The notes under the pieces were generated by a model. That model was not told the DNA's origin and did no database searches. It saw only the letters and a program-made list of their open reading frames with translations. A program made the translations under genes and the position numbers. Source: Sphingobacteriaceae bacterium (GTDB lineage Bacteria > Bacteroidota > Bacteroidia > Sphingobacteriales > Sphingobacteriaceae). Taken from it: a DNA stretch of 64,000 nt. Shown piece by piece: positions 28,501 through 36,597 of the stretch (positions are counted from its first letter, which is position 1; each line of letters begins with the position of its first letter). Location: the NCBI GenBank assembly GCA_014380615.1, contig JACMJM010000002.1, forward strand, positions 62,001-126,000, given 5' to 3'.

Positions 28501-31500
28501 TGAGTTCATTGAAATGTGGGTAATGGATCCGTTCATTAACAAACCCAATTCAACTGGTGGCGATTTGTATTTTAATCTGGGAAGTATCTCCGAGGATATC
28601 CTGAAAGACGGCAGAAAATCCTTAGAAAACGGCCTGCCCGGAGATGGAGACATTAGCCGCACCGACTCTACCGCCTGGGGGCGAATTCCTAAATTGCAAC
28701 CCGTAGTTCAGGCTTTTGATAACGATCCATCGGCACGTACATTCCAGGACGTAGGCCTTGACGGATTGAATAACTCTAGCGAACGTCAGTTTTTCTCAAC
28801 TTTCTTAAATCTGCTAAATCCGCAGGCAGCAGCTCAATTACAAGGCGATCCATCATCCGACGATTTTATGTACTATAGAGGAGGCGATCTGGATAATGCG
28901 AATGCCGGAATCTTAAAACGCTATGAAAAATATAACGGGCCGGACGGGAACTCGAAAACTAATCAGCAATCGCAGGCGGCATTAGGTATTGACAATTCGG
29001 CATCAACATCACTACCTGATGGAGAAGATGTTAACCGCGATAATAATTCTTCACTTGCGGATGAGTATTTTCAGTACAAAGTTTCTATTAAGCCGGGTGA
29101 TCTGACTGTTGGTCAGAACTATGTTACCGATAAGGTAACATCGAATGTAAAATTGCCTAACGGCTTAACTCAACCAGTATCCTGGTATCAGCTTAAAATA
29201 CCACTTTCAGATTTCACAGATAAAGTAGGTAATATCGAAGATTTTAAATCTATCCGTTTTGTAAGAATGTTTATGACAGGCTTTGCCGATACCACTATTT
29301 TGCGGATGGCAAAACTACAGCTGGTTCGTGGAGAATGGCGGAGATACAATGCTCTAAACAAACCGGGTAGCGTTATCGTCGACCCGACTTTAAATACCAG
29401 CAGTCCCGACGAATCGACTATTGATGTAAGTACGGTAAACATCGAAGAGAATGGAAGGCGTACTCCAATTCCTTATGTTGTACCTCCGGGTATAGACAGG
29501 GAGAGAGATTTTAGCAATTTCAGAGGAGATACCAGGCAAAATGAACAATCCCTTTCTTTGAATATTAAAAAGCTTAGGGATGGTTACGGTAGAGCGGCTT
29601 TCCGTACTACCTACAACGATTTTAGATCGTATCGAAAACTGGAGATGTTTGTTCACGCAGAAGGTGCCGACCTTCGCGATAACGATGTAAGTGCCTTTAT
29701 TCGTATCGGTACAGATAATCAGGACAACTATTATGAATATGAAATTCCGCTTAAAGTAACCGTTCCGGGTTCAAGAGACGCAAACGCCATCTGGCCCGAT
29801 GTGAATACCATAAGTCTGGAACTTAAACGATTACAGGCAGCAAAAGCGCAGAGAAATGCCGCTCTTTCCAGCGGCCAGATTACGAGAACCGCAGACCCAT
29901 TTTATGTTAAAGACGGGAACAGTACCATCACCGTAGTTGGCCAGCCCGACCTTAGTAAGGTTAGGGTGTATATGGTAGGTGTGAAAAATCCGTTAAATGA
30001 TAATATGGAGAAATCGGCCGAAGTATGGTTTAATGAACTTCGCCTTACCGATTTTGATGAACGGGGCGGATGGGCCGCCACTGCCAGGATGAACACCAAG
30101 CTTGCTGACTTTGGCGATATCACCGTTTCGGGAAGTACCAGCACAATTGGTTTCGGATCTATTGATAAAAAGGTGAGTGAGCGGAACCGTTCTGAAGATA
30201 TGTTTTTTGATGTATCCTCAAGTTTAGAGCTTGGTAAATTTTTCCCTTCACGTTCTGGTATCAAAGTTCCTTTGTTTATCAACTTTTCGAGCCAGTTAAG
30301 TGTGCCTCAATTCGATCCCGGTTCGCAAGACATCGAATTGAAGGAAGCCATGGATAAGCTATCGAAAAGCCAGCGCAGGGAATTGCATCAACGCGTTGAC
30401 GATTTCACTCGCAGGCGAGGTATCAACTTCACTAACGTGAGAAAAATTAAAACCAACCCCGACAGTAAATCAAGAATCTGGGATGTGGAAAATTTAAGTG
30501 TGAACTACGCTTACACAGAATATAACCACCGTGATTTTATAACCGAATCGGCACTTCAAAAAACCTACCGTGCGGGGTTGGCCTACAACTATTCTGGCGA
30601 ATCAAAAAATTATACCCCGTTTTCAAAGTTTATCAAGTCGAACAAGCTGGCATTACTTAAAGATTTTAATTTCTCGCTGCTGCCTTCAGCATTAAATTTC
30701 AGAGTAGATGTAGACAGGCTTTACTCTGAAAATACGCTGCGAAACAATGAAGGCGCAGACAATCCGTTGCCTATAACCACCAACTTCAATAAAAATTTCC
30801 AGATGTCTCGTTTATACGGAATGAGTTGGGATCTGACGAAATCTTTGAAAATTGATTTCAATGCCACTAACTACTCTGTTATAGACGAACCTGAAGGACG
30901 CATCGAAGGCGCAAAGCGCGATAGTGTATGGGATAATTTTAAGAAACTGGGAAGAAATACAGATTATAATCATACACTAAATCTAAATTATACCGTTCCG
31001 ATTAGTAAGATTCCGGGCTTTGGATGGACAAATCTTGTTGCCCGTTACGGTACTAATTTCAATTGGCGTACAGAGCCTTTATCAACCCTGAATAACAAGG
31101 ATATCAATCTCGGAAACACCATCCAGAACGCACGCACGCTACAGATTAATCCTACCTTAAACTTCGCCACTTTGTACAACAAATTCGGTTTTGTACGCAA
31201 AGCGAACGATCCGAAAAACAAGAGCGCATCACGTTATCTGGTAGGCATTTTAACAAGTGTAAAAAATGTAACAGGTGCTTATACCAGAACAGAAGGAACA
31301 TTTTTGCCGGGGTACCTGCCCGGAACTAAAGCACTGGGATATGATTTTGACGCGAATGCTCCAGGCTGGGATTTTCTTTTTGGAAGTCAACGGGATATTA
31401 CGGGAAGGGCAGCCGCTAATGGTTGGTTAAGTCGCGACGACCGAATGAACCAGCCTTATACCAACAATAAAAAGGAAGACCTTAATTTGCGCGGTACAGT

Positions 31501-32581
31501 AGAGCCCTTTACCGATTTACGGATCGAATTAAACGCATCGAAAAGCCAAAGCTTTAATTACTCCACCAATTTTAAATTTAACTCAACAAGCCAGGAATTT
31601 GAATATCAAAGCCCGATAACCACCGGAGATTTCAGTATATCAAACGTTTTGCTTCGTACCGCATTTTCAAAGGACGATAAGGATAATAATTCGAAATTAT
31701 TCAGACAATTCGAGGCTAACCGTCAAACTATTTCCAGAAGGCTCGGGGCTCTTAATCCCAATTCTGGCGGTACAAATGGCGGCTATGCCGATGGTTATAA
31801 TAAAAGCTCGCAGGATGTTATTATAGCATCCTTTATGGCGGCTTATAGCGGTAAAGATGCCGGAAAGGTTAACTTAGGCGGCTTTCAAAAAATCCCGATT
31901 CCAAACTGGAGGATCACTTATAACGGTTTAACTAAATACGATTTCTTTAATAAGATATTCGCATCGTTTGATGTTAACCATACCTATCGTTCTACCTACA
32001 ATATTAATAGCTTTAACTCACTTGCCCGTTATCAGGAAGCAAACGGATATTCGAGCCTGAAAGACGTTAACGGAAATTTCTTACCGGCTTATCAGTTTTC
32101 GCAGGTTACTTTAGCCGAGCAGTTTCTTCCACTACTGGGTATCGATTTCAGGCTTAAAAACAGCATGACGGCCAATTTCGAATATCGTAAATCAAGGCTA
32201 TTGAGCTTAAGTCTGGCGAATAGCCAGTTGGCGCAGCAACGTGATAACGCTATTGTTTTCGGCTTTGGCTACCGCACCACAAACTTCCGTTTCCCGCTGG
32301 GATTGTTTAGCGGTAAGAAGTTAAATAACGATCTGAATTTCAAAATGGATTTTGCGTTAAACGACAGGAAAACGGTTATTTATCGTGCAGATGTGGAAGA
32401 TCCGGAGGTTTCTTCGGGAGCAAAGAATATTACCTTACGGCCATCAATTGATTATGTATTAAATCAACGTTTTAACCTAAGGTTGTTTTACGATAATAAT
32501 ATTACCAAACCCTATACCTCCCAAACCTTTAATACATCGTTCAGTAATTTCGGGATGAGCTTAAGGTTTACGTTACAATAG
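25580..32581 (+). CDS. sprA: SprA, outer-membrane translocon of the type IX secretion system
   Basis: A 2333-residue exported protein, at the normal very large size of SprA. It has a signal peptide (CCCLTIIFSGELFAQ) and the SprA start (SLPNPSNIQRSVDFDPITKRY). The long body ends in beta-barrel strands, and the final residues MSLRFTLQ end in an aromatic-flanked strand. SprA forms the 36-strand barrel through which T9SS substrates pass and is needed for gliding in related bacteria. The start is TTG at 25580, with a TAAATTTA element ten bases upstream. No other T9SS subunit is encoded in this window, and I saw no T9SS C-terminal signal on the other proteins. Confidence 0.96.
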   Translation: MKSLPGFTLLRICCCLTIIFSGELFAQNKSAADSLKIKYPFSDSRNLNLRPKSSISLPNPSNIQRSVDFDPITKRYIIQDKIGDKLFRAPQYLTIDEYQKYENDLVKRNYWKQLSDAPISKSREPGFIPAVTINNKSFERIFGGSIIDIRPQGTAELTLAGRINKNENPLFNERQRKQGNFDFDQRIQMNVVGNIGDKLRITTNYNTEASFDFENQMKLDYTGRPDEIIQKIEAGNVSLPLNSTLITGSQALFGLKTQLQFGRLNVTSIFSQQKSQPREITISNGSQQNTFRITGDNYEANKHYFLAHYFRNNYNEALKNIPLITSNITITKAEVWVTNRSNSTVDSRDVLAFIDLGEYEQENLYNKTYFQGGGSRLPAGFSGDPGFPQQSNSLLQSIPSAARLTNDNSINTYFATGTDNYSKLTYARKLTDREYTLHPRLGYISLNSALNADEVLAVAFRYNVNGVEYQVGEFATDVSVDPNTPTVLFVKLLKNEVLKPKLPTWDLMMKNIYSLGAYQVSRNNFNLQISRLDEDTGIENPVITQGPLKGRLWIQATRLDTLNQVGDAKPDGAFDFIDGLTIDPLNGRITFPLVEPFGRDLRGKLNSDPALINKYVYQPLYDSTRVIAQQLFPKLNRYILKGTYQSEVSSEFQLNAINVPPGSVQVSAGTLPLVEGADYTVDYNAGRVRILNQALLNSGQQLKIKMENNELFGLQQRSLFGSRFDYRVNHKLNLGGTIMNLTERPLTPKINIGEEAISNTIWGMDANYSSDSRWITKLVDKLPFLSTKEASSITFSGEFAKMVPGHPKALNFAGSSNGASYLDDFEGSRSIIDIKSPIGWQLSGTPQMFLESKEVNKLEYGFNRARLAFYNIDPIFFNRNNSLTPDNIKNNKTEQSNHYVREVIEQEVFPFKQSSTGQPLTLPTFDLAFYPTLRGPYNYTTNGVNADGTLNNPRNRWGGIFRRIESTDFEALNIEFIEMWVMDPFINKPNSTGGDLYFNLGSISEDILKDGRKSLENGLPGDGDISRTDSTAWGRIPKLQPVVQAFDNDPSARTFQDVGLDGLNNSSERQFFSTFLNLLNPQAAAQLQGDPSSDDFMYYRGGDLDNANAGILKRYEKYNGPDGNSKTNQQSQAALGIDNSASTSLPDGEDVNRDNNSSLADEYFQYKVSIKPGDLTVGQNYVTDKVTSNVKLPNGLTQPVSWYQLKIPLSDFTDKVGNIEDFKSIRFVRMFMTGFADTTILRMAKLQLVRGEWRRYNALNKPGSVIVDPTLNTSSPDESTIDVSTVNIEENGRRTPIPYVVPPGIDRERDFSNFRGDTRQNEQSLSLNIKKLRDGYGRAAFRTTYNDFRSYRKLEMFVHAEGADLRDNDVSAFIRIGTDNQDNYYEYEIPLKVTVPGSRDANAIWPDVNTISLELKRLQAAKAQRNAALSSGQITRTADPFYVKDGNSTITVVGQPDLSKVRVYMVGVKNPLNDNMEKSAEVWFNELRLTDFDERGGWAATARMNTKLADFGDITVSGSTSTIGFGSIDKKVSERNRSEDMFFDVSSSLELGKFFPSRSGIKVPLFINFSSQLSVPQFDPGSQDIELKEAMDKLSKSQRRELHQRVDDFTRRRGINFTNVRKIKTNPDSKSRIWDVENLSVNYAYTEYNHRDFITESALQKTYRAGLAYNYSGESKNYTPFSKFIKSNKLALLKDFNFSLLPSALNFRVDVDRLYSENTLRNNEGADNPLPITTNFNKNFQMSRLYGMSWDLTKSLKIDFNATNYSVIDEPEGRIEGAKRDSVWDNFKKLGRNTDYNHTLNLNYTVPISKIPGFGWTNLVARYGTNFNWRTEPLSTLNNKDINLGNTIQNARTLQINPTLNFATLYNKFGFVRKANDPKNKSASRYLVGILTSVKNVTGAYTRTEGTFLPGYLPGTKALGYDFDANAPGWDFLFGSQRDITGRAAANGWLSRDDRMNQPYTNNKKEDLNLRGTVEPFTDLRIELNASKSQSFNYSTNFKFNSTSQEFEYQSPITTGDFSISNVLLRTAFSKDDKDNNSKLFRQFEANRQTISRRLGALNPNSGGTNGGYADGYNKSSQDVIIASFMAAYSGKDAGKVNLGGFQKIPIPNWRITYNGLTKYDFFNKIFASFDVNHTYRSTYNINSFNSLARYQEANGYSSLKDVNGNFLPAYQFSQVTLAEQFLPLLGIDFRLKNSMTANFEYRKSRLLSLSLANSQLAQQRDNAIVFGFGYRTTNFRFPLGLFSGKKLNNDLNFKMDFALNDRKTVIYRADVEDPEVSSGAKNITLRPSIDYVLNQRFNLRLFYDNNITKPYTSQTFNTSFSNFGMSLRFTLQ

Positions 32582-32593
32582 CAACCGCAAACC

Positions 32594-32624
32594 TTGTTTA
32601 TGCCAGCGTATAGTTCTATTTTTG
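32594..32624 (+). promoter_or_regulatory. promoter of gcvH
   Basis: TTG (32594-32596), a 20-base spacer and TATTTTTG (32617-32624) fit the Bacteroidota consensus. The -7 element ends 16 bases before the ATG at 32641, leaving a leader of about ten bases. Confidence 0.55.
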
Positions 32625-32640
32625 GCCCAAATTAAAATTT

Positions 32641-33021
32641 ATGAATTTCCCCGCAGAATTAAAATACACAAAAGATCACGAGTGGATCAGAATTGAAGGC
32701 AATGAAGCAATTGTTGGTATAACGGAATTTGCACAGCGCGAGCTTGGCGACATTGTATATATCGATATAAACACTGTCGGTCAGGAAGTTGCCGAAAATG
32801 AAGTTTTTGGAACGGTTGAAGCCGTTAAAACAGTTTCAGATCTGTTTATGCCTGTCGGCGGAATCATACTCGAAATTAACAGTCAGTTGGAATCTGCGCC
32901 AGAACTGGTAAATCAGGACCCTTACGGGGATGGCTGGATGGTTAAAATTTCTGTAAACTCTATTGCCGAGGCAGGCAATTTATTATCTGCCGATCAATAC
33001 AAAGAATTGATAGGAGTTTAA
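32641..33021 (+). CDS. gcvH: glycine cleavage system H protein
   Basis: A 126-residue lipoyl carrier. The lipoylated lysine is at residue 63 in VEAVKTVSD, and the motif GDIVYID is conserved. It shuttles the methylamine intermediate between the P, T and L proteins of glycine cleavage. A well-spaced promoter precedes it. The next gene starts inside the stop codon (TAATG), so the VanZ-like gene is probably translated from the same message. No gcvT or gcvP is nearby. Confidence 0.97.
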   Translation: MNFPAELKYTKDHEWIRIEGNEAIVGITEFAQRELGDIVYIDINTVGQEVAENEVFGTVEAVKTVSDLFMPVGGIILEINSQLESAPELVNQDPYGDGWMVKISVNSIAEAGNLLSADQYKELIGV

Positions 33022-33416
33022 TGATCAATACTTTAAAGCACCAGTACTTGGCCGTTATCTGGGCGATTCTGGTGCTTATACTTTGTGATATGCCCCTTGA
33101 AAATGTGGCGAATGAAGTTCCTGTTTTCGAGGGAATGGATAAGTTGGTTCATACAGGGTTTTTCTTCGTATTAACAGTACTCCTGTTTTATGGTAAAATA
33201 AGGCAACAACGCAGCTACACTTTTCGTATATTAACTATTGTTAAAATTCTTCTTATCACAGCATCTTTGGGTGCGGGTATAGAGATTTTGCAATGGAAAG
33301 TTTTTACTTACCGCTCGGCAGATATCTGGGACTTTTTTACTGATATGGTAGGCGTAGGAATGGGAATTTTCGGGTATATATTTTTACATAGAACAGGTCA
33401 TGAAAAATTTCTTTAA
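33021..33416 (+). CDS. VanZ-family membrane protein
   Basis: A 131-residue membrane protein with about four helices (about 8-28, 44-65, 72-92, 104-127) and the VanZ-like patterns GMDKLVHTGFFFVL and RSADIWDFFTDMVGVGMG. VanZ-like proteins have no settled general function. Its ATG overlaps the gcvH stop by one base. Its last codons overlap a small lipoprotein gene at 33400. Confidence 0.85.
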   Translation: MINTLKHQYLAVIWAILVLILCDMPLENVANEVPVFEGMDKLVHTGFFFVLTVLLFYGKIRQQRSYTFRILTIVKILLITASLGAGIEILQWKVFTYRSADIWDFFTDMVGVGMGIFGYIFLHRTGHEKFL

Positions 33417-33528
33417 GGTGTTGGTTTTGGCGGGGATGGTGTTAGTTTCTTCCTGTAAATTATTTAAAAAGGATTGCAACTGTCCGAAATTCATAAAACA
33501 AAATACTCCTGAGCTGCCCAGGCGTTAA
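33400..33528 (+). CDS. 42-residue lipoprotein overlapping the vanZ-like gene
   Basis: An ATG at 33400 opens 42 codons to TAA at 33526-33528. The N-terminus MKNFFKVLVLAGMVLVSSC is a regular lipoprotein signal with lipobox VSSC (Cys19). The mature peptide would be about 24 residues, with two more cysteines (DCNCP) and a basic tail. It overlaps the vanZ-like gene by 17 bases in another frame and is followed by the feoA promoter. It is too short to appear in an ORF list with a 60-residue cutoff. Function unknown; the DCNCP pair could be redox or metal binding. Confidence 0.65.
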   Translation: MKNFFKVLVLAGMVLVSSCKLFKKDCNCPKFIKQNTPELPRR

Positions 33529-33557
33529 TCGGCCCCACTTTAATATTACTAAGCTTA

Positions 33558-33589
33558 TTTGGATTTATTAAAAATAAGGTCTATTTTTG
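33558..33589 (+). promoter_or_regulatory. promoter of feoAB
   Basis: TTTG (33558-33561), exactly 20 bases, then TATTTTTG (33582-33589): the best match to the Bacteroidota consensus in the window. The -7 element ends 18 bases before the feoA ATG at 33608. Confidence 0.65.
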
Positions 33590-33607
33590 TTTGAGATAGA
33601 GTTAAAC

Positions 33608-33823
33608 ATGAAACTTTCACAACTATTGCCCGGCCAAACCGGTGTTATAAAAGAGTTTACCGACCTTGAAATGTCTGTAAAACTTATGGAAATGGGTTGT
33701 CTTCCGGGTGAACCTATTGTTGTTGAACGTTTAGCTCCTCTTGGCGATCCAATGGCTATAACCGTTTCTGGTTACCAGCTAAGCCTCCGTAAGCGGGAAG
33801 CTTCTACGATTATACTGCAATAA
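33608..33823 (+). CDS. feoA: FeoA ferrous iron transport protein
   Basis: A 71-residue SH3-like FeoA protein (MKLSQLLPGQTGVIKEF, MEMGCLPGEPI, VSGYQLSLRKREA). It modulates the ferrous iron transporter FeoB. A TTG at 33589-frame would lengthen it by seven residues, but that codon overlaps the promoter element, so the ATG at 33608 is chosen. feoB follows eight bases after. Confidence 0.93.
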   Translation: MKLSQLLPGQTGVIKEFTDLEMSVKLMEMGCLPGEPIVVERLAPLGDPMAITVSGYQLSLRKREASTIILQ

Positions 33824-33831
33824 AACAATCA

Positions 33832-35946
33832 GTGAAGGGTGAGCTAAGAATTGCGCTGGTTGGAAATCCCAACACTGGAAAATCTACATTATTTAATCTT
33901 TTAACGGGCCTGCATCAAAAAGTAGGAAATTTTGCCGGCGTTACGGTTGATAAAAAGACCGGATCGTGCAAATTACCTGATGGCCGGAACGCAGAAATAA
34001 TCGACCTCCCGGGCACTTACAGTCTTTATCCCAAAAGCAAAGACGAAACTATAGTTTTCGAAGTTTTAGCCGACAAAAACAACTCTTCACATCCCGATAT
34101 TGTTGTTGTGGTTGCCGATGCTTCTAATTTAAAACGCAATCTCCTGTTATACACACAGGTAGCCGATCTTAAAATTCCCGTTATCATCGCGCTGAATATG
34201 ATCGACCTCTCTAAAAAGGCGGGAACAGAAATTAATATTGATGAACTCGCTTTAAGGCTTGGGGTTCAAATCGTACCGATTTGCGCCAGGCAGGGTGAAA
34301 ATATTCAAAGACTCAAAGAAGCTATCGCATTTACTTCAACGGTGCCTCTTCAGGCAGATACCATAGAAGTTGAGGCCCTTGCTCCGGCCTTGATAAACAA
34401 AATTAAAGAAGAACTGCAGGTTGATCTTCCTTACACGGCATTGCAGCTTGCACACCAGCACGAAAGCCTTCAGTTTTTAACACCCGCACAAAGCGACAGA
34501 ATTGAAGAACTGGAGCAAGAGTTTTCTTTTCATTCGCAAAAAGCTCAGGCGGCCGAAACTATCGCCAGGTATAATTTCATCAACGACGTGCTGTTCGATA
34601 CAGTGAAATTTAGGCCAGGAGCGGCTCAGGAAGAAACCTTTAGTAATAAAATTGATAAAGTGCTTACCCACAAGGTATGGGGCTTTATTATCTTTTTCGC
34701 TATTCTGTTTTTAATATTCCAATCCATTTTTGCGTGGTCAGAATACCCTATGACGCTGATTGAGAACTTATTTGTGTGGTTAACCGATACCGCACATTCG
34801 GTTTTGCCGCAGGGAGTACTCACCGATCTATTTGTAGACGGAATATTGGCGGGGCTAAGTGGGGTTCTGGTTTTCATCCCCCAAATCGCAATCCTTTTCG
34901 CGTTTATTTCGATACTCGAAGATACCGGTTACATGGCTCGGGTTACTTTCATGATGGACAAGATTATGCGTAAAGTGGGACTTAACGGAAAATCTGTAGT
35001 CCCCCTAATTGGTGGATTCGCCTGCGCCGTGCCTTCTATTATGAGTACTCGTAACATCGAGAACTGGAAAGACCGGATCATCACTATTATGGTTACCCCT
35101 TTGGTAAGCTGTTCGGCCCGGCTTCCCATCTATACAGTTTTAATTTCTCTTGTGGTGCCTTCCGAAAGGGTTGCGGGGTTTATAAATATGCAAGCCATAG
35201 CCCTTATGGGGATGTATGTGTTGAGTATTGTAGCGGCAATAGTGGTGGCATGGGTAATGAAGTTTCTGATAAAATCGCGTGAGCGTGGCTATTTCATAAT
35301 GGAATTACCGGTTTACAGGATGCCGCGCTGGGATAACGTGTTTTACACGATGTATGAAAAAGTTAAGGCATTTGTTTTTGAAGCCGGAAAAGTTATCATC
35401 GCGATTTCGATAATCCTTTGGGTGCTGGCCTCTTACGGGCCGTCTTCGCAGCGAAAGGCATTAGAATTAAAATATCAGTCGAAAGACTTTGTCTCCAACT
35501 ATTCTCCCGAAGAGCTGGAGAGCATGAAAGCAGCAGAAAAGCTGGAAACTTCTTATGCGGGAGTGATCGGAAAATCAATAGAACCAGCTATTAAGCCTTT
35601 AGGTTTCGATTGGAAAATCGGAATCGCATTAATAACCTCTTTTGCTGCCCGCGAAGTTTTTGTAGGCACTATGGCAACTATTTACAGTGTGAGTGATGAT
35701 ACAAAAACCGAATCTGTAAGAGAAAAAATGCAACAGGCAAAAAATCCCGAAACCGGGCAACCCGTATTTACCTTTGCGGTAGCCTTTTCGCTGATGATAT
35801 TTTATGCCTTCGCCATGCAGTGCATGAGTACTCTCGCCATTGTTTACCGCGAAACAAAAAGCTGGAAATGGCCTACCATACAGCTGGCATATATGACCGT
35901 TCTTGCATATATTGCAAGTTTAATAGTTTATAACTCATTAAAATAA
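33832..35946 (+). CDS. feoB: FeoB ferrous iron transporter
   Basis: A 704-residue inner-membrane GTPase transporter. The G domain has G1 GNPNTGKST (11-19), the G3 DLPGTYSL and G4 NMID. The membrane part (about 285-700) carries the Gate domains with conserved LIGGFACAVPSIMSTRNIE and ALITSFAAREVFVG. It imports Fe2+ with GTP hydrolysis. The start is GTG at 33832. It is co-transcribed with feoA, and no Fur box was identified by eye. Confidence 0.96.
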   Translation: MKGELRIALVGNPNTGKSTLFNLLTGLHQKVGNFAGVTVDKKTGSCKLPDGRNAEIIDLPGTYSLYPKSKDETIVFEVLADKNNSSHPDIVVVVADASNLKRNLLLYTQVADLKIPVIIALNMIDLSKKAGTEINIDELALRLGVQIVPICARQGENIQRLKEAIAFTSTVPLQADTIEVEALAPALINKIKEELQVDLPYTALQLAHQHESLQFLTPAQSDRIEELEQEFSFHSQKAQAAETIARYNFINDVLFDTVKFRPGAAQEETFSNKIDKVLTHKVWGFIIFFAILFLIFQSIFAWSEYPMTLIENLFVWLTDTAHSVLPQGVLTDLFVDGILAGLSGVLVFIPQIAILFAFISILEDTGYMARVTFMMDKIMRKVGLNGKSVVPLIGGFACAVPSIMSTRNIENWKDRIITIMVTPLVSCSARLPIYTVLISLVVPSERVAGFINMQAIALMGMYVLSIVAAIVVAWVMKFLIKSRERGYFIMELPVYRMPRWDNVFYTMYEKVKAFVFEAGKVIIAISIILWVLASYGPSSQRKALELKYQSKDFVSNYSPEELESMKAAEKLETSYAGVIGKSIEPAIKPLGFDWKIGIALITSFAAREVFVGTMATIYSVSDDTKTESVREKMQQAKNPETGQPVFTFAVAFSLMIFYAFAMQCMSTLAIVYRETKSWKWPTIQLAYMTVLAYIASLIVYNSLK

Positions 35947-35952
35947 CATCCC

Positions 35953-36564
35953 TTGGATAAGGAGAAAATTCTCGCTAAGTATGTTCCTGCGGAAGCAGCT
36001 CCTATCGTTGCGCGTTGGATAGATTATTTTAAATGTGATTTTAAAGTTTCCAGAGGGCGAAATACAAAATTTGGCGATTACCGACCTCCCTATAACGGCG
36101 AAAACCATCGCATTTCGGTAAATTATAACCTTAATCAGTATGCTTTTTTAGTTACTACGGTACATGAGTTTGCTCATCTTCAAACTTGGAATGAATATAA
36201 GGGGAAAGCGAAACCACATGGTTTAGAATGGAAATTGAATTTCAAAAAAATGATGCGTCCTTTTTTTGAAAAAGAGGTATTTCCAACAGATCTGAAAATT
36301 GCGATAAACTCGTATCTGGAAAATCCCGCGGCCTCGAGCTGCAGTGATCTTAGTCTTTTCAGAGCCTTAAAAAAATACGATCCGGCCTCTCAGGGGGTTG
36401 CTGTAGAAGCTTTGGAAATGAAAACGATATTTACTCTCAAAGACGGCAGAGTTTTTAGAAAGGATGAAAAGGTAAGGAAACGCTTTAAATGCCTGGAGTT
36501 AAGTACAAAAAGGGTGTATCTTTTTAGTCCGCTGGCAGAAGTATTTCCTGTTAAAGAGGATTAG
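35953..36564 (+). CDS. SprT-like zinc metalloprotease domain protein
   Basis: A 203-residue SprT-family protein with HEFAH (71-75) and a further His at about 89 (AKPHGLEWK), the third zinc ligand of this family. The start is TTG. Related SprT/Spartan proteins handle DNA-protein crosslinks or act near replication, but bacterial members are largely uncharacterised. It lies six bases after feoB and ends inside an inverted repeat shared with lutB. Confidence 0.8.
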   Translation: MDKEKILAKYVPAEAAPIVARWIDYFKCDFKVSRGRNTKFGDYRPPYNGENHRISVNYNLNQYAFLVTTVHEFAHLQTWNEYKGKAKPHGLEWKLNFKKMMRPFFEKEVFPTDLKIAINSYLENPAASSCSDLSLFRALKKYDPASQGVAVEALEMKTIFTLKDGRVFRKDEKVRKRFKCLELSTKRVYLFSPLAEVFPVKED

Positions 36565-36597
36565 TGATTCTTTCCTGTGCTTCCAAAGCACTAATCC
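36558..36597. repeat. inverted repeat covering two convergent stop codons
   Basis: GGATTAGTG (36558-36566) pairs perfectly with CACTAATCC (36589-36597) across a 22-base loop. The arms hold both stop codons, TAG of the SprT-like gene (36562-36564) and TAG of lutB (36591-36593 on the minus strand). The long loop and lack of a T-run make it a weak bidirectional terminator at best. Confidence 0.5.

Noticed and set aside
32582-32640. glycine riboswitch upstream of gcvH
   Set aside because: The leader after the promoter is only about ten bases long, which leaves no room for an aptamer.
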